DNA of 57,596 nt from Halomonas sp. SpR1 (GCF_031010175.1 NZ_JAUAMB010000034.1:1-57596); one strand, 5' to 3'; shown: positions 41,172-50,572, counted from the first letter of the stretch. A program made the numbers and translations. Notes: generated by a model not told the origin, from the sequence alone.

Positions 41172-42297
41172 GATGGGCCTCCTGGGCTTGGTGTAGGTAA
41201 TGCAAAAACTGCTCGGCGATGCTTGTCCAGCTTTGCTCAAGTGCGCGTAAGCGCGCTACGCGACCTAAACGAGCGTAGTCAGCGGGGTGTTGGCACAGCT
41301 CCACCGCGGCCTGTTGAAAAGCGGCGCTGTCACCAGCGGGCACGGTGACACCGTTGTGGCCGCTGTTAATCAGTTCGGCGCTGGCCGCGTGCTCGTAGGC
41401 CACCACGGCCAAGCCGCTGGCCATGGCTTCTGCCACCACGTTTCCCCAGGTTTCGGAAAGCGAGGGGAAAATGAACATATCGGCGCTGGCATAGTGGCGA
41501 GCGAGCGATTCCTGCCCCACAAAGCCGGTGAAATGTGCATCGGGCAGCGCCTTTTCCAGCAGTGCCCGTGCGGGGCCATCGCCGACAATCACCTGGGCGA
41601 TATCGGGCCGCACCTCACGCATGGCTTGAAAGCTTTCATGTAGCAAGGTGAGGTTTTTTTCCGCGGCTAATCGGCCCACGTAAAGCGCCACCGGCTGGTG
41701 TTCGCTAACTCCCCAGCCTTTGCGTAACGCAGGATCACGGTGGGTGGGTGAGAAGCGTTCGCCATCCAACCCACGTGACAGTACATGGACATTACGTATT
41801 CCCTGACGCTGTAGTGCTTTTGCCTGCTGGTGGGTAGGCACTAGCGTTAGATCACAGCCGTTATGGAAGTAGCGTAGATAGCGCCGTGTGGTCGAAGCCA
41901 GCCAATTGACGCCGTAATCTTCACAGTAGTGGTCAAAGTTGGTGTGCCAGCCCGCTACCAAAGGAATATTGAGCTGCCGCGCTACTTGGCGAGCCGCCCA
42001 GCCGAGAGGGCCTTGGGTGGCTACATAGATGATATCGGGACGGTACCTGCGCCAGAAGCGGCGCAGCGTAGCGGGCCTAACCAGCCCCACCTGCACATCG
42101 GTGTAACCGGGTAAGGCAAAGCGTTGCACCTGTAGCTCGCGGTTAATAGCGGTTGCGTTACCAGCGCTCCGAGGGCGTGGGCGGATCACATCAACCGGCA
42201 CTCCTTGCCGGTTAAGTTCATAGCTTAACCGGCTCAGCGTATGGGCAACGCCATTGATGTCCGGTGACCATGTTTCACTAACGATGCAGAGCCGCAT
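41134..42297 (-). CDS. Glycosyltransferase family 4 (mannosyltransferase-like)
   Basis: A 387-residue GT-B enzyme resembling GDP-mannose or UDP-sugar dependent lipid glycosyltransferases. N-lobe: SETWSPDINGVAHTLSRLSYEL and GWHTNFDHYCEDYG. C-lobe: VALYVGRLAAEKN, VGDGPARALLE, FTGFVG and the E-X7-E region SLSETWGNVVAEAMASG. It overlaps the PAP2 phosphatase gene, and the pair resembles GT4-phosphatase partners in glycolipid synthesis. Confidence 0.82.
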   Translation of the reverse strand: MRLCIVSETWSPDINGVAHTLSRLSYELNRQGVPVDVIRPRPRSAGNATAINRELQVQRFALPGYTDVQVGLVRPATLRRFWRRYRPDIIYVATQGPLGWAARQVARQLNIPLVAGWHTNFDHYCEDYGVNWLASTTRRYLRYFHNGCDLTLVPTHQQAKALQRQGIRNVHVLSRGLDGERFSPTHRDPALRKGWGVSEHQPVALYVGRLAAEKNLTLLHESFQAMREVRPDIAQVIVGDGPARALLEKALPDAHFTGFVGQESLARHYASADMFIFPSLSETWGNVVAEAMASGLAVVAYEHAASAELINSGHNGVTVPAGDSAAFQQAAVELCQHPADYARLGRVARLRALEQSWTSIAEQFLHYLHQAQEAHHAPASACRIRSS

Positions 42298-42420
42298 AAG
42301 CGATTCATCCCTTTATCACGTTTTCGTACAGTGTGGGTGGGACGAATGACACTGCCGAGTCAAACAGGTGAATAAGTGATGACAAGCTTAAATAGGGCAA
42401 AGAGATAAAGTGCTATAGCT

Positions 42421-42439
42421 AACTGCTTAAATAGCAGTT
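42421..42439. promoter_or_regulatory. Inverted repeat upstream of the porin gene
   Basis: AACTGCT (42421-42427), TAAAT and AGCAGTT (42433-42439) form a perfect 7-bp dyad, 179 bp before the porin start in an AT-rich control region of about 320 bp (42298-42617). A binding site is plausible, but no regulator is identified. Confidence 0.35.
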
Positions 42440-42617
42440 CAATGTTAAATTTGGATGGCAGTTTTATGTAATAGTGCATAAAAAATAAGTTCCAAAAAAA
42501 TAAAACTTTAAAGTAAATGAAATATAACTCCTTTAAGGTTTGTTGCGTTGAGGCGTTATTCGTCCTTCATTGTGCCTTCGCAGAGCGCAAGCATTAACTA
42601 CTTCAATGGGAACGATC

Positions 42618-43622
42618 ATGTTTAAAAAAACGACTCTGGCATTAGCCGTTAGCGGTTTATTAGCCGCCTCCGCAGCACAAGCTGCCACTGTTTATGATCA
42701 AGACGGTACCGATCTGGAAATTTATGGTCGTATCGCTATGGGTCTTGAAGGCGGCGGCATCGACAACGGTGTTGATAACGGCGAAGAGTTCCGTAATTTC
42801 GGCTCGCGTTTACGGATTACCGCTGGCCACCAGATCTCTTCTGATCTGCGTGCGTTCGCCCGTGTAGAATGGCGCTTTACGGGTGATGAGCGTAATACAT
42901 CTTCTGGTTTCGATGAAGTGCGTAATAGCTACCTGGGTCTGGAAAGCCAGCAGTTCGGTACCTTTATGGCCGGTAACTACGATAGCTTCTACGATAAAAA
43001 CGTAATGGCGCCGTTCGATGTCTACGTTGAACGCGGCTACGAGTTTGCTGGTGGTGGCCTGCAGGCACGCGGCGATTCGATTGGCTATAAAACCCCTAAA
43101 ATGAGTGGATTTCAGGCGGTTATTTCTGCCAAGCACTTCTCTGAACGTGGTTTAACTGAAGCCCAGCAGAGTGACGAAGGATCCGTTATCGCCACTCAGG
43201 GTGGTGTTGTCTATGAAACAGGCCCCGTTCGTTTAGCGCTTGGTTATGTGGAAGATACGGTGCGTGGTGGCGGTAACGGTGAAGTGCGTTATGGCACCAC
43301 GGGCGAGTTTGCCATTACAGATGCCGTCTCTGCGCGTGTCGGTTATGAAACCCGCGGTGATGACGATGTTAACGGTGGTGGTTTCGATAAAATCGGTGTT
43401 GGTGCTACTTTCGCTATCGATTCCTGGAAATTCTTCGCTGACTACTACAACATCGATGTAGACGGCGCCAGCGATGAACGTAACGCTTGGGCACTAGGCT
43501 CCATGTACAAGCTGTCTAGCAATTTCGATATGTTTCTCGAGTTTAACGATCGCAATCTTGATGCTGTCAATGACTACGAAGAAGACGTGTACTACGCACT
43601 GGGTGCCCGTTATCACTTCTAA
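42618..43622 (+). CDS. Gram-negative outer-membrane porin (general porin type)
   Basis: A 334-residue precursor: the signal peptide MFKKTTLALAVSGLLAASAAQA is followed by ATVYDQDGTDLEIYGRIAMG, a porin-type first strand. Alternating beta segments with short turns and acidic/Gly-rich loops continue to a C-terminal aromatic residue (ALGARYHF), the BAM recognition signal. The ATG at 42618 has GGGA upstream; an earlier frame start at 42570 would disrupt the signal peptide. A strong terminator follows. Confidence 0.88.
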   Translation: MFKKTTLALAVSGLLAASAAQAATVYDQDGTDLEIYGRIAMGLEGGGIDNGVDNGEEFRNFGSRLRITAGHQISSDLRAFARVEWRFTGDERNTSSGFDEVRNSYLGLESQQFGTFMAGNYDSFYDKNVMAPFDVYVERGYEFAGGGLQARGDSIGYKTPKMSGFQAVISAKHFSERGLTEAQQSDEGSVIATQGGVVYETGPVRLALGYVEDTVRGGGNGEVRYGTTGEFAITDAVSARVGYETRGDDDVNGGGFDKIGVGATFAIDSWKFFADYYNIDVDGASDERNAWALGSMYKLSSNFDMFLEFNDRNLDAVNDYEEDVYYALGARYHF

Positions 43623-43707
43623 TTCATAGCGTGATGTTAGCGGTAGTTTGCTTTAGTTGTTTGTATTAGTTCTTTAGCTTTTAGTTAGCTCGTATGTTTC
43701 GATCTTT

Positions 43708-43737
43708 ACCGGTGTGGATAATTCCACACCGGTTTTT
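43708..43737 (+). terminator. Intrinsic terminator after the porin gene
   Basis: ACCGGTGTGG (43708-43717), ATAATT loop, CCACACCGGT (43724-43733), then TTTTT: a 10-bp perfect stem 86 bp after the porin stop. Confidence 0.9.
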
Positions 43738-43840
43738 GGCGTTTAGTGAAGGTGATATTTCACCATGGAGACGAAAAGCCGCTGGTAGGCTATCTTTACT
43801 GCTAAGGTGTCTGAACACTGTTATGAAAGGAGTCATTTAA

Positions 43841-45559
43841 ATGCGTTTTCACCGCTATGGCATGGCGCTAGGGACAGCGTTATTCGTCACCGTTCCCCCC
43901 GCCTTTGCTGATAACTACACCCTGACGCTGTTTCACACCAATGATCTACATGGGCGCACCGATCAGTATCCCCATTTGATCACCACGCTGAATGAGGCGC
44001 GGGAGACCTATGGCGAAGGATTATTGCTGGAAGCGGGCGATATTTTTTCCGGCACGCTCTACTTCACTGAATTTCAGGGCCAGGATGCGTTGGAATTTAT
44101 GAATTTAATGGGTTACGACGCCTTCGTGCCAGGCAACCATGAGTTTGATTTGGGTGACCCAAAAGAGGGGCATCAGGCGCTCGCGGCATTTTTTGCAGGC
44201 GCTGAGTTTCCTATTCTAGGGGCTAACCTGGACTTCTCAGCGGGCCCTGAGTTTGCTGACATGCTGGGTGAGTCAATTAGCGCAGATCCGCAAGCCGGGC
44301 AGCTCTATGACGGTATTGTGGTTGAGCATAACGGTGAGCCAATCGGCATCTTTGGGCTAAGCACCCAGGACAGCGAGACGATCTCCAGCCCTGGCCACGT
44401 CACCATTAGTGACTATCGTCAGGCGGCTGAAGCCATGGTGGCAAGCTTTGAAGAGCAGGGCGTTAACAAGATTATTGCCCTTACCCACCTGGGCTACGAC
44501 AGCGACCCTAGCGTAGGCAATGATCTACTGCTGGCTGAACACGTCGAAGGCATCGACATTATTATCGGCGGGCACAGCCATAGCCAAGTCTCACCGCCCA
44601 GGCTGCTAAGTGAGAGCCGCGCGGGTGAGGAACTCCCATCACCGACGGTGATTGGCCAGGCAGGTGAATATGGCCAGCACCTTGGGGTGATGCAGGTTAC
44701 CTTCGACGAGGATGGCGTGGTGGTGGATGCCAGCGGGGAACTGCTCGCCGCCGACGACCGCGAAGCGGATTCTGACGCGGCTCAGCGGCTTGAAGCCTAC
44801 ACGGCTAAGATTGAAACACTGCGGGACACCTTGATTGGCGCCAAGGCGATCTCAGCGCTGCCCAACCCCCGCCACGGCAGCGGTGATGAACAGAGTGTGC
44901 GAGCCAATGAAACAGCGTTGGGCAACTTAATCACCGATGCCCAGCTGCATGCTGCGCAGCAGGTGGCGCCCGAGACGGTCATGGCGATCCAGAATAGCGG
45001 CGGTATTCGCGAAGCGATTGAGCGGGGCGATGTGTCCGTAGGCGATTTAATCGCCGTGCAGCCGTTTGGCAATCGGCTAACGCTGCTCGACGTTACCGGC
45101 GCCGAACTGCTGGAAACCTTTGAAATTGCCCTGGCCAATGCGCCCGATGAGAACGGCGGTTTTCTGCAGGTGTCAGCAGGCGTTGAGCTGGTGTACGACA
45201 GCGGCGAGCCACCAGGTGAGCGGGTGATCAGCCTCAAAATTGCCCGGGAAGGCGCGATGCAGGCGGTAGATCCAGAGCGTACTTATACCATTGCCACCAA
45301 TAACTTCACTGCCGCTGGTGGCGACAGTCATACGGTACTCGGAGAAGCCTACGCTGATGGCCGCAACACCATCGTCGGCAATACAGATTGGGAAATGCTG
45401 CGCGACTATATGGTGGAGAGGAAAGAAGTCTTCTACCAGGTTGAAGGGCGGATCACGGATGTAGCTCAAGAGGTTGTAGCTCGAGAGGATGTAGCTCGAG
45501 AGGATGTAGCTCAAGAGAATGTAGCCCAAGAGGATGTGGCCCAGGGCGATTCGGAGTAA
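43841..45559 (+). CDS. Periplasmic 5'-nucleotidase / UshA-like metallophosphatase
   Basis: Hydrolyses nucleotides or related phosphoesters at the cell envelope. The 572-residue precursor has a signal peptide (about 1-23, ending AFA-D). The calcineurin-like domain keeps HTNDLHGR (Asp and His), EAGDIF, PGNHEFD, LTHLGYDSD and IIGGHSHS. The C-terminal substrate domain holds NSGGIRE and NNFTAAGGD. The end carries an extra run of five-residue repeats (VAQED/VARED) coded by 15-bp repeats. The RBS is AAGGAG. Confidence 0.9.
   Translation: MRFHRYGMALGTALFVTVPPAFADNYTLTLFHTNDLHGRTDQYPHLITTLNEARETYGEGLLLEAGDIFSGTLYFTEFQGQDALEFMNLMGYDAFVPGNHEFDLGDPKEGHQALAAFFAGAEFPILGANLDFSAGPEFADMLGESISADPQAGQLYDGIVVEHNGEPIGIFGLSTQDSETISSPGHVTISDYRQAAEAMVASFEEQGVNKIIALTHLGYDSDPSVGNDLLLAEHVEGIDIIIGGHSHSQVSPPRLLSESRAGEELPSPTVIGQAGEYGQHLGVMQVTFDEDGVVVDASGELLAADDREADSDAAQRLEAYTAKIETLRDTLIGAKAISALPNPRHGSGDEQSVRANETALGNLITDAQLHAAQQVAPETVMAIQNSGGIREAIERGDVSVGDLIAVQPFGNRLTLLDVTGAELLETFEIALANAPDENGGFLQVSAGVELVYDSGEPPGERVISLKIAREGAMQAVDPERTYTIATNNFTAAGGDSHTVLGEAYADGRNTIVGNTDWEMLRDYMVERKEVFYQVEGRITDVAQEVVAREDVAREDVAQENVAQEDVAQGDSE
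45458..45547 (+). repeat. 15-bp tandem repeats in the 3' end of the nucleotidase gene
   Basis: Six 15-bp units of the type GATGTAGCTCAAGAG (unit starts at 45458, 45473, 45488, 45503, 45518, 45533) encode DVAQE, VVARE, DVARE, DVAQE, NVAQE and DVAQG. The frame is kept because 15 is a multiple of three, so slippage only alters tail length. Confidence 0.9.
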
Positions 45560-45582
45560 TTTTCTGGGCCACTTATTGATGC

Positions 45583-45951
45583 TTACTCGTTGATGATGCT
45601 TGCAAAGCCCCCATAAATGAGGCGCTTACCATCAAATGGCATCGGGTTAGCGTCCATCTGCAGGCGAGGATCCTGCATGACTTTGGGCATGGCTTCATCG
45701 CGCACGGCGCGGGATGGCCACTCTATCCAGGAAAAAATAACCGTCTCGTCATCCTTGCGCTTAACCGCCATAGAGAAGGAGGTCACTTCTCCTTCGGGCA
45801 CATCGTCGCCCCAGCACTCCACCACGCGGAGCGCTCCGTGCTCCTTGAACACAACGGCCGCGGCACGGGCGTGTTCAATAAAATCTGCTTTATTAGCGGT
45901 GGGTACGGCCGCGACAAAACCATCGACATAGGGGTAGGCGTTATTATTCAT
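45583..45951 (-). CDS. DUF1428 family protein
   Basis: A 122-residue alpha/beta (dimeric ferredoxin-like) protein. The pattern YVDGFVAAVPTANKADFIEHARAAAVVFKEHGALRVVECWGDDVPEGEVTSF and the C-terminal FDGKRLIYGGF fit DUF1428 closely. These proteins resemble DGPF/YciI relatives and often accompany ECF sigma factors. Its start overlaps the end of the YciI gene by 4 bp, placing it in the same operon. Confidence 0.85.
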   Translation of the reverse strand: MNNNAYPYVDGFVAAVPTANKADFIEHARAAAVVFKEHGALRVVECWGDDVPEGEVTSFSMAVKRKDDETVIFSWIEWPSRAVRDEAMPKVMQDPRLQMDANPMPFDGKRLIYGGFASIINE

Positions 45952-46337
45952 GATTGTTCTCCTATTTCTGTTTGGGGTGCTGCTTTAGGGGGGAGTTCTC
46001 GAACAGGGCGAACTTCAATGCTGCCCAGCCGGGCCGGTGGAATGCGGCTAGCCAGTTGCAGCGCCTCATTCAAGTCGTGGGCTTCAAGCAGATAAAAGCC
46101 CGCCAATTGCTCTTTGGTTTCGGCGAAAGGGCCATCCGAGATTAGCGTCTCACCATCGCGCACGCGCACGGTGGTTGCCGTCTCTGTCGGTTGTAACGGC
46201 TGCCCGGCCAGGTAGTGGCCGCTGGCGCTTAGGCGTTCTACCCCGGCGATACACTCCTGGTTCAGGTCGTGCCACGCCTGTTCGCTCATGGCGTTGATAA
46301 TCTGTTCCTGGTAATACACCAGCGCTACGTACTTCAT
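45948..46337 (-). CDS. YciI-family DGPF protein
   Basis: The 129-residue protein holds the DGPFAETKEQLAGFYLLEA motif that names the DGPF domain (YCII-related), near residue 67. Such proteins are genetic partners of ECF42 sigma factors; their biochemical role is unclear. It sits between the YciI-VOC gene (4-bp overlap upstream) and DUF1428 (4-bp overlap downstream). Confidence 0.88.
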   Translation of the reverse strand: MKYVALVYYQEQIINAMSEQAWHDLNQECIAGVERLSASGHYLAGQPLQPTETATTVRVRDGETLISDGPFAETKEQLAGFYLLEAHDLNEALQLASRIPPARLGSIEVRPVRELPPKAAPQTEIGEQS

Positions 46338-47179
46338 GGTTCGTCTCCTTCAGTGGCCAAGGGGCAGTTGTCTGACGCAACGTTAACCATCCAGTGAATG
46401 CCAAAGCGGTCGGTTGCCATGCCGAACCCTGGTGACCAGAAGGTCGCTTCGAACGGCATGGTGATCTTTCCACCCTCTGCCAGTTGGGCAAAGGTGCGTG
46501 AGGCCTGCTCGATATCCTGATACTCCAACTGAACCTCTACCCCTTGCGGTGGTGTATAGCAGTCAGCCGCCATATCGGCGCCCATTAAGCGGCGGCCACG
46601 TAGGTTCAACGAAGCGTGGATGATGCGGTCATGGAGTTCCGGTGGTGAATGCTCAGCGGCGGGCGTTTCAGCATAGGTCAACAGGCACTCCAACTGGCCG
46701 CCGGTAACATCGGCATAGAACTGCATGGCTTCCCGGCAGGTGCCGGGAAAGGCAACGTGCACGTTCATGGCATCGGGTACACGCGCCTGGGTGCGGTGCT
46801 GCTCAAGTCCGGCGCCGGGCTCGAAATCTTCCAGCGAAAAGTAGCGCCGTAGCTCAAGGGTCACGTTGCCATCGGCATCCTGGATGGGCCATTGTTGGGC
46901 CCACTCGATGGCCGCCTGCAGGGAAGGGGCTTCGAGCACGCTATAACCGGCAATACGCTCACTGGCTGGCAATAACGGCCCGGGGATGATGGTGGGTTCA
47001 CCGTTTTCGAAACGGATCAGACACCCGTCGCTGGTCGGATGTAAGCCATCGCCGCTCAAAAACACGCCTGCCTCGGTCATGCGCTGGTTATAAGCAGCCA
47101 TGGCGGCAAGCATTTCCTGGGATGGCATAGCGCCATTCTCGGTGCTGGCATCAGCACGGCGTATCAGCATGAATTTCAT
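46334..47179 (-). CDS. Fusion of YciI-like domain and PhnB-like VOC domain
   Basis: Residues 1-120 are YciI-like (MKFMLIRRADASTENG, then PGPLLPASERIAGYSVLEA in place of the DGPF motif). Residues 138-281 form a PhnB/VOC-type domain (VHVAFPGTCREAMQFYADVTGG, HASLNLRGRRLMGADM, FGMATDRFGIHWMVN). Both families occur as separate genes in ECF42 loci, and here they are joined. The gene is the first of the three-gene run after the sigma factor. Confidence 0.8.
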   Translation of the reverse strand: MKFMLIRRADASTENGAMPSQEMLAAMAAYNQRMTEAGVFLSGDGLHPTSDGCLIRFENGEPTIIPGPLLPASERIAGYSVLEAPSLQAAIEWAQQWPIQDADGNVTLELRRYFSLEDFEPGAGLEQHRTQARVPDAMNVHVAFPGTCREAMQFYADVTGGQLECLLTYAETPAAEHSPPELHDRIIHASLNLRGRRLMGADMAADCYTPPQGVEVQLEYQDIEQASRTFAQLAEGGKITMPFEATFWSPGFGMATDRFGIHWMVNVASDNCPLATEGDEP

Positions 47180-47261
47180 TGAGAGCCTCCTGGTTGGTCA
47201 GGGTAGTGACTCTCTTTAGTCGTTTGGCAGCGTCTTGAATCGACATAGCCTAAACATTTTT

Positions 47262-48521
47262 TTATGAAGAATGTTCTAGCTTAATCTGTTCTAGCTCAAC
47301 CAGCCGCCTGCGCAAAAAACGCTTTTCTGGATCCAGGGTGGCCAATTGCAGCGCTTGGTGATAAGCACTGCGCGCGGCTTCATGCTGGCCTTGGCGACGC
47401 AACAAATCCGCTTTTGCGGCATAAAATAGATGATAGCGGGATAGTTGTGGGTGATGGGCGATGTCGTCGAGTAACTTCAGGGCGGTATCGGGCGCACCAT
47501 TCATGGCAATGGCGACCGCACGGTTTAGCGCCAGGATCGGCGATGGAAAACGTCGGCAGAGAGCATCGTAGAGCCTGACGATACGCCCCCAATCGGTCTG
47601 CTCTGCTCGGCTGGCCTGGGCATGTACGGCGGCAATCGACGCCTGAAGGGTGTAGTACCCGGCGGGAGTGAGTGCCAGCGCTTTTTCCAACCACGCTATA
47701 CCTGTTTGGATATCTTCCTGGCGCCATAGGCGCCTGTCCTGCTCATCCAGGGTGACCAGCTCCCCGTCGCTATCCTGGCGCGCATTCCGGCGGGCATCAT
47801 TAAGCAGCATCAAGGCCATTAGTCCAAATACTTCCCCCAGGGGCAGTAGTCGTGCCAGCTCATTGCCCAGCCGCATGGCCTCTTGGGTTAGGCTGATATC
47901 GACTACGCTGACGCCCGTGCTGCGTGAGTAGCCTTCATTGAAGACCAGATAGATGACTTGAAGTACATCGGGCAGGCGTTCGGGGAGTTCGTCCTGGGGT
48001 GGTACGGCATAAGGAATATGCGCATCGCGAATTTTGCGTTTGGCGCGCACGATCCGCTGTGCCAGCGTGGTAGGTTTCAACAGCAGGGCGCTGGCTACCT
48101 GCTCAGTGGTCAAGCCGCACATCTCGCGAAGCGTCAGAGCTATCCGCGCTTCCATACTCAAGCTTGGGTGACAGCAGGTGAACAGCAGCCGCAAGGCGTC
48201 GTCTTCGATGGTGGTGGGCTCAAGATCCAGCGTCTCTTCTGTAGTTAGCAGCTCTGTGGGGAACAGTAAGTGAGCTCGACGGCGTGCCGTACTGCGCCGA
48301 CGAATCTGGTCGATTCCGCAGTGGTAGCCGGTGCGAATTAGCCATGCCGTGGGGTTGTCAGGACGGCCGTTAACCGGCCACTGCTGAACAGCGGCCACAA
48401 AGGCATCCTGCATGGCTTCTTCGGCAAGCTCAAAATCGCCCAGCAGCCGGATCAACGTCGCCTGCACGCGCCGGGAGTGATCGCGATACAGGCCATCCAC
48501 GTATAAAGGTTCAGTACTCAT
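47262..48521 (-). CDS. ECF42-type RNA polymerase sigma factor with C-terminal TPR region
   Basis: Residues 1-170 hold sigma regions 2 and 4 (FELAEEAMQDAFVAAVQQWP, GLTTEQVASALLLKPTTLAQRIVRAKRKI), and 180-419 an extra domain with TPR-like helices (LDDIAHHPQLSRYHLFYAAKADLLRRQGQHEAARSAYHQAL). That extension is characteristic of group ECF42, which lacks an anti-sigma factor and is linked to DGPF proteins, as found downstream. The gap to the next gene is 82 bp. The RBS is weak. Confidence 0.88.
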   Translation of the reverse strand: MSTEPLYVDGLYRDHSRRVQATLIRLLGDFELAEEAMQDAFVAAVQQWPVNGRPDNPTAWLIRTGYHCGIDQIRRRSTARRRAHLLFPTELLTTEETLDLEPTTIEDDALRLLFTCCHPSLSMEARIALTLREMCGLTTEQVASALLLKPTTLAQRIVRAKRKIRDAHIPYAVPPQDELPERLPDVLQVIYLVFNEGYSRSTGVSVVDISLTQEAMRLGNELARLLPLGEVFGLMALMLLNDARRNARQDSDGELVTLDEQDRRLWRQEDIQTGIAWLEKALALTPAGYYTLQASIAAVHAQASRAEQTDWGRIVRLYDALCRRFPSPILALNRAVAIAMNGAPDTALKLLDDIAHHPQLSRYHLFYAAKADLLRRQGQHEAARSAYHQALQLATLDPEKRFLRRRLVELEQIKLEHSS

Positions 48522-48650
48522 CGATCCGTACGCTACTTGGATAACAGGGTAGGTGAGCAGCAGGCACGCGTGCTGCTCGTTATCTCAAACGTAGCGCATG
48601 GTGGCTCCGTTGACTTGTTTTTTATTGTCATGCTTTTTGGGAGTTGGCTT

Positions 48651-49706
48651 TCAATCCCCTGTGCGTTGCCCCGTGGCGCTGTTGAACGGGTGCAGCGCAT
48701 CGCGGGGCACGTAGAAGCGCAGGGTTTCGCCTTCGGCGACCGGCGGTTGCCCCGAGACGCGGATCACCGTGGGCTGGTCGCTACCGGCGAGGTTCACATA
48801 CAGGTGGCTTTCGGCCCCGGCGGCTTCAAACAGCGCAAGCGTAGAGTCGACAGTTAAGTGGGGCGCTGTAGGCGGCGTTAAGTGCATATCATCCGGGCGA
48901 ATGCCGACGGTATCGGTGCCTTCGGGCAGGTTATCCAGCAGGCCGTTAGCGCCTGGTGTTTTCAGGTAATCCACGGGCAGCATATTCATAGCGGGGGAGC
49001 CGATAAACCCGGCCACAAACATGGTCGCGGGGCGGGCGTAGATCTCCATCGGCGTGCCCACCTGCTCGATCTGCCCGGCGTTGAGCACCACCAAGCGATC
49101 GCCTAGGGTCATGGCTTCCAACTGGTCGTGGGTCACATACAGGCTAGTAGTTTTCAAACGCCGCTGTAGCTGCTTGATCTCGACGCGCATCTGCACGCGC
49201 AGCTTGGCATCCAGATTGGAGAGCGGTTCGTCGAATAAGAACGCCGCCGGGTCGCGCACCAACGCACGGCCCATGGCGACGCGCTGGCGCTGGCCGCCGG
49301 AGAGCTTGCGCGGCTTGCGCTCTAGAAACTCTTCGATCTCCAACATTTTGGCGGCGACTTGAACGCGCTGATCAATCTCATCTTTTTTGAAACCGCGGTT
49401 TTTCAGGCCATAGGCGAGGTTGTTGTACACCGTCATATGCGGATAGAGCGCATAGTTCTGGAACACCATGGCGATATCGCGCTCGGCGGGTTCGAGCTTG
49501 TTCACCACCCGTTCGCCGATTTTGAGCGTGCCTTCAGTAATCGTTTCAAGCCCGGCCACCATGCGCAGCAGGGTGGATTTGCCGCAGCCGGAAGGCCCGA
49601 CCAGCACTACAAACTCGCCATCTTCAATCTGTAAGTCGATGCCTTTGACGGCGTGAACATCGCCGCTATAGGTTTTCTTTAGCCCTTCCAAGGTAATGCT
49701 GGCCAT
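48651..49706 (-). CDS. ugpC: sn-Glycerol-3-phosphate ABC transporter ATP-binding protein UgpC
   Basis: MalK-type ATPase of 351 residues: Walker A GPSGCGKST near residue 37, Q-loop FQNYALYPHM, signature LSGGQRQRVAMGRA, Walker B LFDEPLSNLDAKLR, His switch VTHDQ, and a C-terminal OB/TOBE region (VGIRPDDMHL). The ATG follows the ugpE stop by one base, with GGAG in the ugpE end as RBS. It is the last gene of ugpBAEC. Confidence 0.92.
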   Translation of the reverse strand: MASITLEGLKKTYSGDVHAVKGIDLQIEDGEFVVLVGPSGCGKSTLLRMVAGLETITEGTLKIGERVVNKLEPAERDIAMVFQNYALYPHMTVYNNLAYGLKNRGFKKDEIDQRVQVAAKMLEIEEFLERKPRKLSGGQRQRVAMGRALVRDPAAFLFDEPLSNLDAKLRVQMRVEIKQLQRRLKTTSLYVTHDQLEAMTLGDRLVVLNAGQIEQVGTPMEIYARPATMFVAGFIGSPAMNMLPVDYLKTPGANGLLDNLPEGTDTVGIRPDDMHLTPPTAPHLTVDSTLALFEAAGAESHLYVNLAGSDQPTVIRVSGQPPVAEGETLRFYVPRDALHPFNSATGQRTGD

Positions 49707-49707
49707 G

Positions 49708-50550
49708 CTATTTCTCCGTCTCGGTCAGGCCTTTCACAAATAGGCGTTGCATAAACAGAATCACTAATACCGGCGGCAGCGCTGCCATGACTACTGCCGC
49801 CATGACGAGTTGCCACTGGGGATTCTCTTCCGATGTCATACGCTGGATACCCATCACGATGGTGTAATAGTCAGGGTCGGTGGTGATAATGAGCGGCCAG
49901 AGGTACTGGTTCCAGCCGTAGATAAACATGATCACAAACAGCGCAGCGATATTGGTCACCGACAGCGGCATCAAGATGTCTTTAAAAAACTTCAGCGGCC
50001 CGGCGCCATCGACGCGGGCGGCTTCGAGCATCTCTTCGGGAATGGTCATAAAGAACTGGCGGAACAGAAACGTCGCGGTGGCCGAGGCAATCAGCGGGAT
50101 CGACAACCCGGCAAAGCTATTGAGCATATTGAGATCCGCAACGACCTGAAACGTCGGAATAATGCGCACTTCCACCGGCAGCATCAACGTGACGAAGATG
50201 ATCCAGAAAAAGAACATCCGAAAGCGGAAACGGAAGTAGACGATGGCAAAGGCGGAAAGCAGCGAAATAGATAGCTTACCCACGGTGATCGCCATGGCCA
50301 TGATAAAACTGTTCCAAAGCATCAGGGCGGCAGGTGGTGCTCCGGCATTAGAGACGCCGGACTGCCACATACGCGTGTAGTTTTCGATCCCGTGGCCGCC
50401 GGGCAGCAATGGCAGCGTGCCCTGCAGTAAACCCGACAGGGAGTGGGTCGAGGCAACAATAGCGACATACACCGGAAAAACCACCAGCGCGACGCCAGAG
50501 ATCAAAACAATATGGGCTATCAGGTTAGCCCAAGGGCGGTTTTCAACCAT
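49708..50550 (-). CDS. ugpE: sn-Glycerol-3-phosphate ABC transporter permease UgpE
   Basis: The 280-residue inner-membrane permease has about six helices and the EAA coupling loop EMLEAARVDGAGPLKFFKDILMPLS near residue 180. It fits UgpE: FPVYVAIVASTHS, PLLPGGHGIENYTRMW, and GWNQYLWPLIIT. GGGAG precedes the ATG by 7 bp. A structured 146-bp gap separates it from ugpA. Confidence 0.92.
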   Translation of the reverse strand: MVENRPWANLIAHIVLISGVALVVFPVYVAIVASTHSLSGLLQGTLPLLPGGHGIENYTRMWQSGVSNAGAPPAALMLWNSFIMAMAITVGKLSISLLSAFAIVYFRFRFRMFFFWIIFVTLMLPVEVRIIPTFQVVADLNMLNSFAGLSIPLIASATATFLFRQFFMTIPEEMLEAARVDGAGPLKFFKDILMPLSVTNIAALFVIMFIYGWNQYLWPLIITTDPDYYTIVMGIQRMTSEENPQWQLVMAAVVMAALPPVLVILFMQRLFVKGLTETEK

Positions 50551-50572
50551 TAACGTTCTCCCAAAGGCCAGG

